From the NCBI RefSeq assembly GCF_958298935.1, contig NC_084944.1:17453679-17517678 (forward strand): a stretch of DNA of 64,000 nt. Reading direction: 5' to 3'. Below are positions 21,168-32,850 of this stretch, piece after piece. Every line of letters begins with the position of its first letter. Position 1 is the stretch's first letter. A program made the translations under genes and the position numbers. The notes below the pieces were generated by a model. That model worked only from the letters and a program-made list of their open reading frames with translations, searched no databases and had not been told where the DNA came from. The stretch is from Phragmites australis. Lineage: Eukaryota; Streptophyta; Magnoliopsida; Poales; Poaceae.

Positions 21168-22335
21168 GGGAGGGGAGTTGGGCAGTGGAGGGGACAGGGG
21201 GGAAGCGCAGGAGAAGCAGAGGAGGAAGGGAGGCAGCGCCGCGAAGTGTCCGACGTGTTGGATTACACTGACTGCGCTGCGATTTCCCGCTTCGTAAAAC
21301 CGGTGAAGAGGCTTCTGAGCGCTGACCAGTCTTAGCTACTGAGTGAAGGCTAATAACATGTTTAACTAGCTTTTGCTCCTGTTTCTAGTTTTTTTTTCTT
21401 TTTTTAAGAAGAAGGAGAAGACACGCCTTCTGAACCCACGTTTGTGAATGAAGTGTGATTCTGTCACATCAACGTTACTGTGTGAGGTTATATCTCCATA
21501 TGTATGTATTAGTGTAATATACGAGCTGTATGCGCACATTCCTTCGACTTGTAATTAAAAATAATAATAAACACTAAGAGGATGGGATGTCCAAATACTA
21601 TCAGGTTAATTTGTCCAAATCTAACCTGATCTCTCAAGTCAAATCCAGCTTTAATTTGCATCGAATAGAACTCGGGTCGCAGAAATGGACTCTCGCCTCG
21701 TGACCGCTAGCTGTGAGCCGTCGATCGTGACAAGGAATCTATCCGGCTCGCCCAACCCAAATCTGAACCCGCGGCCGTCGTTCGCTGCACTTGCAGTCAT
21801 CCACAGCGCCGGTCTGCCTGATCAATGCTCGCCGTCCGTGGAAAAAAACGCCTATGAGCATCAGCGGGGATGAATCGAATCGGGATAGGAGATCGTTTAT
21901 GATTGGCAGTAATCAATCGGAGAAGGAATCATTTGCCAAGCTCCACCCCTTTAAATTGCTGGCAAAGTTTATTTTATAGAACAAGTACGTACTAAGAAGC
22001 ACGAGTTTCTTACAAGCTAAACACCCCAGTCGCTCTTGTTGAATCCAGAGCTCCGCTTCTAAGTGAGCTCAGGATAGGGTTAGGTTTTTGGGATTCAAGG
22101 GTTAGGATTCTAAGTATATAGGTGGTGGTAGGAGGGCGGTGGGCTAGGTCAACAATAGGGTTGGCACAACTCAATATCAGGACTAAAGTTTTGGGGTACA
22201 GGCAAGTATTTGGTAGGAAGATGATGGGCTAGTAGTAGCAAGTGCGTAATGGAGAATCAAGCTCCGCAAGGTAGAAGGATCAGGAGGAAGAAGGTGACTG
22301 CAATCCCTCAGATTTCGAATGGACAGCTGAAAAAA
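21168..22335. other. Intergenic: promoter flank, no gene recognised
   Basis: Upstream region of the thaumatin-like gene followed by unassigned sequence. A T-rich tract lies at about 21388-21408. A 62-codon frame at 21685-21873 has no recognisable features. The boundary with the 3' end of the LINE is near 22330, where an A-run precedes GAAAGGCGGCAGG. Confidence 0.4.
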
Positions 22336-22564
22336 AAAATTAGAAAGGCGGCAGGAGGACTGTCGAATTTATTAGACTAGGAGGAAAAAAGGAGTACAAA
22401 GAGAAAAGAGAGAAAGACAAAGGACGGAGAAATAAAAGACTTTATCCAGGCCGGGGGAGAGGTAGCTTGGGGCGGCCGAAACACCTGACAGTTCCATCCC
22501 TAAGCCCTCATGACCTAACAACCAGGCGGAGAAAAGAAAACAGACCCAACCAGACAACAAGAAA

Positions 22565-25500
22565 CTAAGAGACAGAAGGTAGAGCTAAAAAGAGTTCATC
22601 GATATGCTCCTTAATTAAAAGCGCGAGCTGGAGTGCTTCTTCTTTTTTATTTTGGAACGTTCTTCGATTCCTTTCCTTCCAAATAGACCACCAAAAGGTA
22701 ATAACAATTTCATTGAAATCACGCCTTAGCTCCCGAACTGTCGCGTTTGAAGAAGCTTGCCGCCAACCTGAGATGGTTATGTAAAGACTCAAAGGAGGTA
22801 AATTCTGAAAGTTGAACCAAGTGGAAAGATGCATCCAAACTTCCCTTATGTAGGCACAATCCTTGCACAGATGCACTGCTGTTTCGTTGTCCTGATCACA
22901 TAATTGGCAGGTTTGATTGTGTGGCCAGCTTCTTTTTGCCAAATTATCGGCCGTTAGAATTTTGTTTTGCAAAAGGATCCAAACAAACATTTTGCTCTTA
23001 TGCTCAGCTCTAGCATTCCAGATTTTCCTCAAATTGAACCCCTTTACGCCTCCCACAAATTGAATCTCATAAGCACTTTTAGTGGAATATTGTCCATTTG
23101 CCGTCCATTTCCATGAGATAGAGTCTTGATCATCTGGACATAGTCCAATATCTCGCACCAGACTCCATAAGGCAGTTAATTGTTGAAGCTCTTCCTCTGT
23201 CTCCAAAATTTTGATAAAGCGTAACCATCTATGTTGTGTAAGACCAAATTTGACATTGAAATTTTTCCTGAAGGATTTCACAAGAATGAGAGGCGCAATA
23301 TTGTGAGGGGCCGTTCCATGCCACCAGCTAGAGAACCAAAAGGATGCCTTTTCCCCATTTCCAATCGACACTATGGTCGATGCGTTGAAAAGGGCCTTGT
23401 CCATTGTATTGCAAGGAACCGGCATGCCTTTCCAAGGGCGATCTTTAGCTTGCCAATCAAACCAAAGCCAACGAAGTCTCAGGGCCGTCGCGAACTTTTC
23501 CAAATCCAAGGTTCCCAAACCGCCTAGACTTTTTGGCTTGGTGACTGTCCTCTAATTCACTAAACAGTGTCCCCCATTCACGTTTTCCGGTGTTTCCCCT
23601 TTCCAAAGAAAACTCCTTCTAGTTCTGTCAATCTTCTTTTGAAGCCACTTCTGTAAGGGTAAAACGGTGAGGTGATAAATTAGTTGAGATGAGAGGATAG
23701 ACTTGACGAGGGTGTCGCGGCCTGCGAAGGAGAAAAATCTTCCTTGCCATACTGGGAGTTTGCTGCTGATTTTGTCAATGATTGGTTGTAAGTCCACCTT
23801 GCGGAGCTGTCTTGTATGGAGAGGTATACCTAAGTACTTGCATGGAAAATCGCCAACCTTCCCAGGGAAATCACGGAGGATTGATTGCAGCGGTAGGTCA
23901 TGACATCTGATAGGATGCACTTCAGTCTTGGCCAGGTTAGTCACCAAACCTGTGCACTGGCCGAAGGCCTGAAGGATTTGCTGAAGCGCTTGTAGTTCCT
24001 CTCTATCAGGATTTGCAAAAATGGCTGCATCATCTGCATACAAAAAGAGCATCTTAACTTTGCCGATCCTAGTAACCTTGGCTTTAAGATGTTTTGGTGT
24101 GAGGCTCTCGAGATGATTTTTTGGAGCGGGTCTATGGCGAGGATGAAGAGCGATAACAAGTCTCCCTGACTTAAACCCCAAGCATGATTGAAAGGTTTAT
24201 CCGGGGTGTTGTTCACCAGAAACTGCGAGGAGGAGGTGGCCAAAAGGAGGGAAATCCAATCTCTCGATTTCTATTTGAAGCCAAAATGGTGAAGCATATC
24301 AAGTAAATATGGCCAACTTATGGAGTCAAAGGCTTTTGAAATGTCGAGTTTGATGAATAAGGCCGGTTGCTTGTTTTTGTGGAGGTACTGGATGACGTTC
24401 TGCACATAAAGGAAATTATCATGGATGGATCTTTTCTTTATGAATGCATTTTGGCCTCTCTGAACAAGGTCATCAAGAAATGGCACCAGCCGGTTTGCAA
24501 GAGTTTTGGTGATAATTTTTGCCAGACTGCTAATCAAACTTATTGACCGGAAATCAGTGACCGCCACTGCATCCACCTTTTTTGGAAGGAGGACGATGTT
24601 AGCTTTGTTCACCAAATGAAACTTGTCTGACCCTAGCCGATAGAAAGTCTGAATTGCTTCCAATAAATCTTCCTTTATTATTTCCCAACATTTTCTATAG
24701 AATAAACCGATGAACCCGTCAGGACCTGGGGCTTTTTCTGGATGCAAAGAGTTAATTGTGCCTCTCAACTCTTTTCATCAAAAGGTTCTTCCAGACTAGA
24801 AAGGTCCCTCTGTTGATACCCAAGTGCTTCCTAGTTCAGGGCTAGTTGGCGGTTGACATTTGTACCAAGATGCTCCACAAAAAATTTCTGCAACTCATCT
24901 TCCTTGTCCTGACGCGAGAAGACAGTACCTTGATCGGTTTGAAGAGATTGGATGAAGGTTTTGTGCTTCCTTCCATTGGCTTTGATGTGGAAAAACTTGG
25001 TGTTTGCATATGATTTGTTGATATGAACACACCTCGAATGTTGTCTGGCACGCATCCGATCTAGGACTGCAAGGGCCTTTGCCCAGAGTCTCAAGTGTTT
25101 CCTGAGGTCAAATTCTTCCATGGACAGCATACGGATTTCTTGGGCCGCATCAAGTAGTAGGATCACTTCACGAGCAATAGCCAGACGAAGCTTGAGGTCT
25201 CCTATGTTTGTTGTTTTCCACAATTTGATAGCCTTTGCCGTCCTATTTAATTTTACATGGAAACGCAGGATAGCATCTGAAACCAGCACCGGCTGTGACC
25301 AAGCATTTTTAACGGTGTCCATGAATCCCGGCATGGAGGCCCAGAAAGACTCAAAGCGGAAGGAGGTGCTGACTGGTTTGAAAGCTTCGCCAGTTATGAA
25401 TAACGGTGCGTGATCCGATTCCCCCGAGGATAAGGCTTGGAGGTAAGATGCGGGAAAGAGAACATCCCAAGCTGTGGTTGCGAGAAAGCGATCAATTCTT

Positions 25501-25905
25501 GTGAAGGTTGGGTTGATCTACTCATTACTCCAAGTGAATTGCCGACCATGCAGTTTGAGGTCCTTAAGCTCCAAGTTATCAATCATTCTTTTGAAATGCT
25601 GCATCGTCGGAAGATTTAGGCAGGAATTATTTTTGTTAGCCGCATTGGAGATGAGGTAAAAATCCCCCACAAGAAGCCACTTATGTTGCAACATTGGTTT
25701 TAGTAACCGAATCTCTTGGATGAAAGAGGTTTTGTCAGCATCACCCTATGGGCCGTAAACGAAGGTCAGTGACCAGGATTTCCTATCAGCCAGCATTGTG
25801 ATCGTTACTGAGAAGGAGTGTTGGGAGAGGTGAGGGTTAGACAAGGAGAAGAAATTCCTGTTACAAGCAATTAGCACCCCACCACTGGCACCGACTGAAG
25901 GTAGC
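22565..25905 (-). pseudogene. L1-type LINE ORF2: endonuclease end, reverse transcriptase, zf-RVT
   Basis: Minus-strand ORF2 of a plant L1 LINE, which copies its RNA into the genome by target-primed reverse transcription. From right to left: the end of the endonuclease domain (SVGASGGVLIACN at 25900-25862, LTFVYGP near 25760), a linker (25334-24831), then reverse transcriptase with LHPEKAPGPDGFIGLFYRK near 24750 and KLDISKAFDSISWPYLL near 24330. The catalytic FLYADDAA motif is near 24035. The zinc-finger-like C-terminus WNARAEHKSKMFVWILLQ is near 23000, with CQLCDQDNETAVHLCKDC after it. The frame is cut by stops and frame changes near 25340, 24800, 24260 and 23550, so it is dead but still recognisable. 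The tail extends to about 22340. Confidence 0.92.
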
Positions 25906-28900
25906 TGCCACACCCGGTTTTAGAAAGGGACAAAACCAGATGTAAACTATATGTATGCCAGGATCAAGTTTTATACATGCAACGACTTCATCAGTGTATC
26001 ACATACAATGTCATTATTACAACGCTTAACTAGAATAAATAAAGTGACCACAAAGACTTAAACAAAAGCACACATCTAAACTCCACGAAACTCCGACTTC
26101 CACAGGCAATTGACCGGGGGAAGCGCTAGCCTAGCAGTCTTCATCTTCATCAACGAAGAAATCTGGATCACCTTCAATGCCTGAGCCGCGCTTGGAGGAC
26201 ATTTGGGGTAAAAACAACAAGTGTGAGTACAACTAGTACTCCGCAAGTGTGGGAAGATAAAATGCTATGCAAGCTTAAACAAGGAACAAGCTGTAACACT
26301 TAAAGTTTTGCATAAAAGCCAACTGTACTAACAAAGTATTATGAAAGCATCCTACTTATCTAGGTGATTCATCATTAGATCTCCAACTCCTAGAACCATC
26401 TCCACAATTTTTCCTATCCACCTGAATCCCACATCAGGCTCCCAACAGACCAAAATAACCCAAACCCATTTGGCTAATCATGTGAGGATCCAAGTCTCTC
26501 ATAACCGTGAGCACGGCTGCTATAACAGTTTTACACTCTGCAGAGGTTGTCCAACTTTCTCCACAAGTCGTGATTTTCCTTGTTTCCGTGTCCGCGAAAC
26601 ATTTAACACACACAAGTGGTGTGTTGCCTGGAAAGTCACTATAAAGCCGTTACAAAGTTTCATCTAGTATGTGCATACCCGCTAGGTTTCACCGTCCAGA
26701 AGCCTCCTTTTGCGCCTTGTAGCTCCGGAAAGTTTTCACCCTTCCCTTCCACTACACATCTCATACCACTATCCAAATGGTTCTGGCCTTTGCCGTCCCC
26801 ACACAACCACTCTTCCATTTGGTATGCACAAGACTGGAATCCACTAATTAATAGGCTAGGCCTATCCCATACCAGGTCTCGTGGTTGGTACGATATTTCT
26901 TGGGTTGTCACTCCACAAACCGGTCCTTACTTAGGTTACTTGAGCAAACTCTAAGCCAACATCATAACTTCATCATTACCGATCCAACTTTGCTCAAGGC
27001 CTAAGGTTCCATGTTGCTAATGCCATCATTAATATTCCCAACTCATAATTACATTAATTTGTTAATCATGTTTAACCCTTAACCCTTCAATCCCCTTGTG
27101 CAAAGCTAAGCATGACTACCCATCATATCCTCTACTATCAACATGGCGACAAGGAATTATATGGAATAGGATACTATAAGTACATAGGATTCAGGATTAA
27201 TAGCATGCATGTTTGAAATAAAAGAACGCATTTTAAACAAAACTGGGATCAAAATGTTCAAAGACACTTGCCTCTCCCAACTTGCTGCTCAGACTCTTCA
27301 AAAACTTGGTCCTGAAGATTCTCGAACTGCTCTTCGTTTGCTTTCAACACACACCGGAAAAACATACAACAAAACCAACTAAGAACAGTACAATAGCTAA
27401 CATCCATGAAAAGGGTACTACAAGATAGTACACGTCGCTACGAACACGTGAGCGTGAAAATCATCTAAATCGGAGTTAGAACGAGAAAGTTATGCTATAA
27501 ATAAGATTAGTGTTAACTTTGAAAAATAAAAAGGGCTTAGTTTAAATAAAAATAGAGAGGTTAGGGGCCTTTTTGCAAAAATTGAGGACCTATTTGTAAT
27601 TAAGAAAAAGTTTAGGGGCTAATCTATATAACTACAAGGGCTTTTATTTAAATATAGGAAAGTCCAGGGGCTTATTTGCAAAACTGCCATTGTTTACGAA
27701 TTAATTTAATTCGGAATATGACTGGGTATTTCTTGGGTGAGGTGGCACTGCCATGTAGGCTGGTTGGCTGAGGTGGCCGGCTTTAGTGGCGATGATGTGG
27801 CCAGCTTTGATGACTAGGATTACACATGCCATGTGTCGCCACGGGATTGGCTCGACGAAGGGTTATTCTGGATCTAATCTAGGCGATCTATTTTGGATCG
27901 GGTGGCTGGGGTTGGAAGGGGCTTTGGCTGGCCGGCTCAGAGAAGAGAGGCAGCGGCGGTAGGCTTGGGCACGGCGGCGTCCTCGCCGGAGGGGCGGCGG
28001 ACCACGTCGCCGGTTACGGGGGACGATGGCGAGTGGCGGCGTAGAGAGAAGAGAGCACAAGGAATCCGTTTTAGGTACGTACTGACGACAACGCGGCTTG
28101 GGTGACGTGCGGCGGTGGGGTAGACGTCGGTGAGGCTCGGGTGGCATCGGGGAGGGTGGCTCCAGCAGCCAAACTCAACGGCGATGGCTCCGGCGAGCGC
28201 GGAGGTCGACTGGAAGGCTCGGGGGCTGCTTGGCTTCAGCAACCAGGTGTCGAAACGGCGGCGACAAAGCTCGGGTGGCTCGGCTATGGCGGCGGCAGAA
28301 AAAACTTTGGATGACCGGTAGATGGGAAAAAGGGGAGGGGGTCCGGGCTTTATATAGGCGGGGAGGGGGAAAGATAAGGGCATGCGGTTAGGGTTTCGAT
28401 CGCTTCGGTTGGGATACGGACGTGGGAGAGCGGCGAATAGCGTCGGCCTCGACTCGGACACCAGTAGAATCTTGCTTGGGCAGAAGAGGAAGAAGGCACG
28501 GGGCCCACCTGGCGGCGTCTGCGGAGCGGAAATGGCTTTTGGCCGGGCGCCACTGGGATGAGCGGCTTGGCGCCGCTGGGCCGCGGCCTTCGGCCGGCCC
28601 AGGCAGGGAGGCGGGGGTGAGGGGAGGAGGGAGCGGGCTGGCCCGGGAAGGAAGAAAGAAAAGGCCGGAAAGGAGAAAAGAAAAAGGGGAGGAAAAAGGA
28701 AGATTTGGCCCAAAGAGAAAAAAAAGAATTTTTCCTTTAATAAAGCCTTTTCAAACTTTTTGTTTCAAAATTTGAACGACGCACTCAGGGTTTTCAAAAG
28801 TTTATTTTCCACATAATAAAAACTCTAATGCAGCTAAACTCAGCATGAATGCAACAAACTATAATATAGCCTAGGTTTATTATTCTAGCTTTTAGAAAAT

Positions 28901-29005
28901 AATTTCTTTCTCCTAAGATTTTGAGGCAAAGAAAAACACCCTATTCTAAGGAAAAGGATATTTATTACTATTTCCAAAAAGTTTTTTAAAAACTAGGGTG
29001 TTATA
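25906..29005. mobile_element. Solo LTR (3100 bp), Ty3/gypsy-like, inside the LINE endonuclease
   Basis: Bordered by a perfect 5-bp duplication GTAGC (25901-25905, 29006-29010). It starts TGCCACACCC and ends GGGTGTTATA, decayed versions of the TGTCACACCC...GGGTGTTACA ends of many grass LTRs. Deleting it and one GTAGC restores the LINE endonuclease frame exactly. No protease, reverse transcriptase or integrase is present. The size (about 3.1 kb) suits the long LTRs of Tekay/Del-type chromoviruses, an inference I could not test. A TATATA core near 28350 sits in a GC-rich section (27900-28650) that creates many chance open frames; none has a recognisable motif. Confidence 0.85.
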
Positions 29006-29207
29006 GTAGCTCGGCGAACTCTTCAGTGAAATCCGGACCCAACGTTTCCATTAGGAACAAGGGGGTCCAGGCAAGAAATTTTGTTTCTTGCAAGCAAACA
29101 ATAGTGGCACCACAAGATTGAACAAGATTTCTGATCGCTGTACGCTTCACTAGGGCGTTGAGGCCTCGGACATTCCAGCAGAGAATCTTACAATCACGTT
29201 GCGACAT
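29006..29207 (-). pseudogene. L1-type LINE ORF2 N-terminus (endonuclease start)
   Basis: The minus strand reads MSQRDCKILCWNVRGLNALV from 29207, the standard N-terminus of plant L1 ORF2 endonuclease with the metal-site Asn in WNVRGLN, then ATIVCLQETKF with the catalytic Glu. The frame runs into the GTAGC duplication of the solo LTR and continues on the far side at 25905. It follows ORF1 (which ends at 29526) by about 320 bases, as in other plant L1 elements. Confidence 0.88.
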
Positions 29208-29525
29208 GAGAAGAAAATTGAGCAACACATCATAACATTGCAAGGGTGGGATGGACCTGGAAGGCCATCCTAAACACCCATTCAAAAGCCAACATACTCA
29301 GTTGCAGCATTGACAGAGCAAACAACATTGGAAGGCTACAAGGTGCCACGGAGGGAAACAAACCAGCAGGCAACATACATGGGAGGATATGCCGTACTAA
29401 CCCACATTGTTGATTAACCGACGGAGTAAATAAACGAGTAGATTTGCAACCAACAATTGATGACAAATAGACAAAAGCATTGGGCAAAAGACATTCTACG
29501 TTCATAGCCAAAGATGGCACGTCCA

Positions 29526-32500
29526 TTACGCTGGGTTAGGGCCTTCCGCCTGGGTCAGAGCTGGCGCGATCCTGTTCTGACCGTTCTTCTTGATGTGCTG
29601 GTTTCCACTGTCCACCATAGCTTTGATCACCTCAATGGCTTCCTTTGAGAGTGGCTGCGTGACACGCTGCACGTAAGAGTCAAAGGGATCAAAAGCATTG
29701 CTTGTGTGAGGGGAGAGGTCCCCTAACTTCTTTGATAGAACATCTTGGGCCATCTTGACCGGGTCTCTGCTCAGGGACAACTTCTTAGCTAGCCTAATAC
29801 ATCTTCTAGGAGTCCTGGGTAGGGTCGAAACACAAGATGGCCCACTAGGGATGGACATCGGAGAGCTCTGTAAAATGGGTATTACAATGGGGTTGGTGAT
29901 TGAGGCAATAAAATCTTGAACATAGGTTACCTGCATGTGGTCAGCGTTGACTGGAATGACTGCAACAGGTTGTTCATTCATCGCCAGGAGCCCCTCTGGG
30001 GGAGCAGATTCTATGGACATCATCAAGCCAGCCGACAGGGTCCTCGGATCCGCATCAGGGGGAGACTGTTGATCTACAATCTGCGTTGTCTCTGGTGAGT
30101 CGGCCACTGTCCCTTCTGTGTGGGCAGGCATTTGAGAGCAGAGATCTGAAAACATAGGATCTGCAATAGTACTAATGATGCAGCCCATGGAAGTGGAGGT
30201 GAAGGGGGGACTCTTACGCTAAAGCGAGGGGGTGTGCATAGGAGAGGGCGCCAGCGGACTGTCAGGATTTGGAGACGGGTCTCTCGAAACAACAGGCGTC
30301 TCAGATACGTCTTCGACTGCAGCAACAGAAAGCTCTCTGGTGTACCCTGCACAGGATGAGAAAGAGTCCAGTTCAGCCAGCATAGGATCAACAAACACAG
30401 GGCCCGGGCTGTAATGCAAGTCGGGGAAGAGGTCAATTGGGTTGCAGTGACCTCCAATAGGCAGCAAAAGTTGCACTGGACAACGCGGTGTGCACACCGT
30501 GGCAATCGGCGAGGCAAAAGAGACTTTCTTGCGCCAAATGCTCTTCTGGATTTTGAGTTGCTGGTGTCGCACCAGGGTTCTTGGAGGCGAGGTCGAGGGA
30601 AGAGCGGCCACCCGACGACACCCATGGCGCCCGTGAATACCCCCCATCGCGGACCGCACTACCTTCGTCACGACAGGGGCACGAGAGGCAAGACCAAAGG
30701 GAACGACTTCGATGTCGGCGGTGGTTGTGCCGGGTACGGTCTTCGTCAGCATCCTCGTCATGGTCCCTACAGCCGCGGTCGCCACCGCTGTGGCAGGGAT
30801 GCTGAGCGATATGGGCAGCCTGGACACCTCCATCTGGCAAGCCATAATTCCAGTCCAGGCAGCGTTCCCAACGGCGGTTGCTGAGGCGAGGATCTGGAGG
30901 GTTGGCTATGAGGAAGGCAAGGTCCTGGATCACCTCCAAATGAATGAAGAGCCAATAAGATTGGCCATGCTTGAGGTCTGTAGGCCTGTCATAGTGAATC
31001 TCGACGTCGCACCGAGGGATGAAGGCTGGTGGGAGCTCACGATCTGCCTGAGTGATGGTGAGCCAAACCAACTTGGGGATGAGGCTCGGATTGTTGCACC
31101 AAGCCCACAGATCATAGGTTCGCGTTCGCTCCCGCCTTCTTGAGTGCTCCTCGACGTAGTGAATCGAGCAATGTTGCCCTATCACCAGTGCCGCCACCTC
31201 CTCAAACCACACATGAGCTGGGATGCCCTCAATACGCAGTCTAACATGAAAACCCTAGTTGGATGTGTCGGCAAACCTCCAATCATTCCACGCCACAAAG
31301 CGGAAGTCGCGGCCCCTGAAGGGAAGCCTATGAGCATTGACAATGTTGTCACGGATGCGTCTGTTGGCGAAGATGATGAGGAAGTCTTCCAGATGATGCT
31401 TCACTAGCTGATAGTCTTGCACACCAATGCGAAAGGAAGTCATCAGCGCATCAGAGAGGACTGACGGCTCCATGTCAGGCCGAGTCCCCACCATCCAGCA
31501 AACCACCGCTCTATCGTGCAGCAGCTCCTTTTGGCGCCTGATGCTACATGTTGTGGCCACCGCCGCATAATCCTCCAAAGGCCAGGCTGTCGGGTCGCTG
31601 GGGAAACTAGACATCCCACGAGACGTAGCCGGCTTGGAGGGTGGGGAGAAGAGGTCAGTCTCAGCATTGCTAAGTGGAAGAGGGAGAAGGTGATCACTCT
31701 GCACACTTGAACTGGATCAGCTATAGGAGGAGGCCTTCAAATAGCACTCACCAGACCGATGGCCAGAGCCTTTGTAGAGCCAACATTTAGTAGGGTCGCG
31801 GCAGGAGGCAACCCGGTGGTTAGATGCAAGGCAATTGAGGCACTTGCATTGAACTCTCCTCACGTAGTTGGCCAACAGGAAGCGCTTCACTGACTTAACT
31901 GAAGAACGTCTGGTAGGAGAAGGCCTTGAATGCGAAGACTCCTTCCTCCACCAGAATCGCGGTTTCACGAGGCTCCATCCATTAGAAATCAGAGTATCGC
32001 TTCGAGCCTCCCGCCCTGCTTCAATGGAGGATTCGCCGTACCAGAGATCCCACCTCCCCTTCTGCAGACCAAGACTCTTCGGGGAGACGCACGCCAACTT
32101 GAATGCGCGGCTTGAGCAGTGGGAGGGAGGAGCATTGAAGAGCCGGATCTGCCGGATACCTTGGTAGAGAAACTGGGGAAGCGAGAGATCTGCCCGCACA
32201 GGTGAACAAAGGATCTTTGGAAATTGTAGGCTCCTCTAACAAGGGGGGCTGAACTATGAGGTCGTGGAGAGGAGCAGTCGCATCAGCAGGTTGCTCGGAG
32301 CATGAATGAGGCGCCAGAGGGGGGGGGGGAGCAGTAAAGGCCGAGGTTGAATACAAGCGTGCACCCAACTTGACGACGTCCGCATACGAGCGCTGAACAC
32401 AGGCCACATCAAAGCTCTGGCGCAGGAGGGCGCTGCTGGCCTTGGGGATCTGACCGGAAAGGGGGCCGGAGAGTTCGCTCAGCGCGACTGCAAAAGCAAG

Positions 32501-32734
32501 ATCTGGAATGGACACCGCACCGACGGTGGCTCGAGGTTCGAACTCCGAGAGTGAGAACCGTGATGAATTTGGAGGAGAGGGCAGCGGTCGACAAATCTGA
32601 AGGAGGGAGGGTGAGGCAGGGGCGGAATTTGGCAGGATTTGGAGAGGATCTGGCAGGATTTGGTGGGGATTTTTGGTTTGAACGGGAGGAGGAGGGGAGA
32701 CGCCCGAGCTCCTTGCGAGAGGCACCGGCTCCAT
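29526..32734 (-). pseudogene. L1-type LINE ORF1 (zinc-knuckle RNA-binding protein)
   Basis: ORF1 makes the RNA-binding partner of the LINE ribonucleoprotein. On the minus strand a Pro/Ser-rich N-terminus starts MEPVPLARSS at 32734. After a frame change there is a CCHC zinc knuckle CLNCLASNHRVASC near 31840-31800, followed by a second knuckle in which the second Cys is replaced by Tyr (CWLYKGSGHRSGEC). A domain of the DUF4283 kind follows between 31704 and about 30900 (FPSDPTAWPLEDYAAV, TYDLWAWCNNPSLIP). A variable acidic/Pro-rich C-terminus ends at 29526. Two frame changes and several stops are present. The zinc-knuckle-first order matches grass L1 ORF1 proteins as I recall them. The 5' end of the LINE is probably near 32750-32850. 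Confidence 0.82.
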
Positions 32735-32850
32735 CTGACGTACAAACTGAATAACTTGGGTAAATTATCCACGTTTAGTCAGGTGTTTCTCCCATGCTCT
32801 ACATACGGACTGAAGAACCAGAAACTGGTACTCTCAACCTACAGCTGAAA

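Noticed and set aside
20249..21335. Long plus-strand frames (200 and 216 codons) and extra minus-strand frames over the thaumatin-like gene
   Set aside because: They come from very GC-rich coding DNA; only the minus-strand frame with 16 cysteines, signal peptide and splice sites makes biological sense.
21388..21408. Poly(A) tail marking the LINE 3' end
   Set aside because: The T-run lies about 900 bases beyond recognisable LINE sequence, inside the flank of the thaumatin-like gene promoter; no continuity was seen.
27863..28775. Several open frames (up to 258 codons) in the GC-rich part of the solo LTR
   Set aside because: Low-complexity Pro/Ser/Arg-rich translations on both strands, no motif, and located inside an LTR defined by its target duplication.
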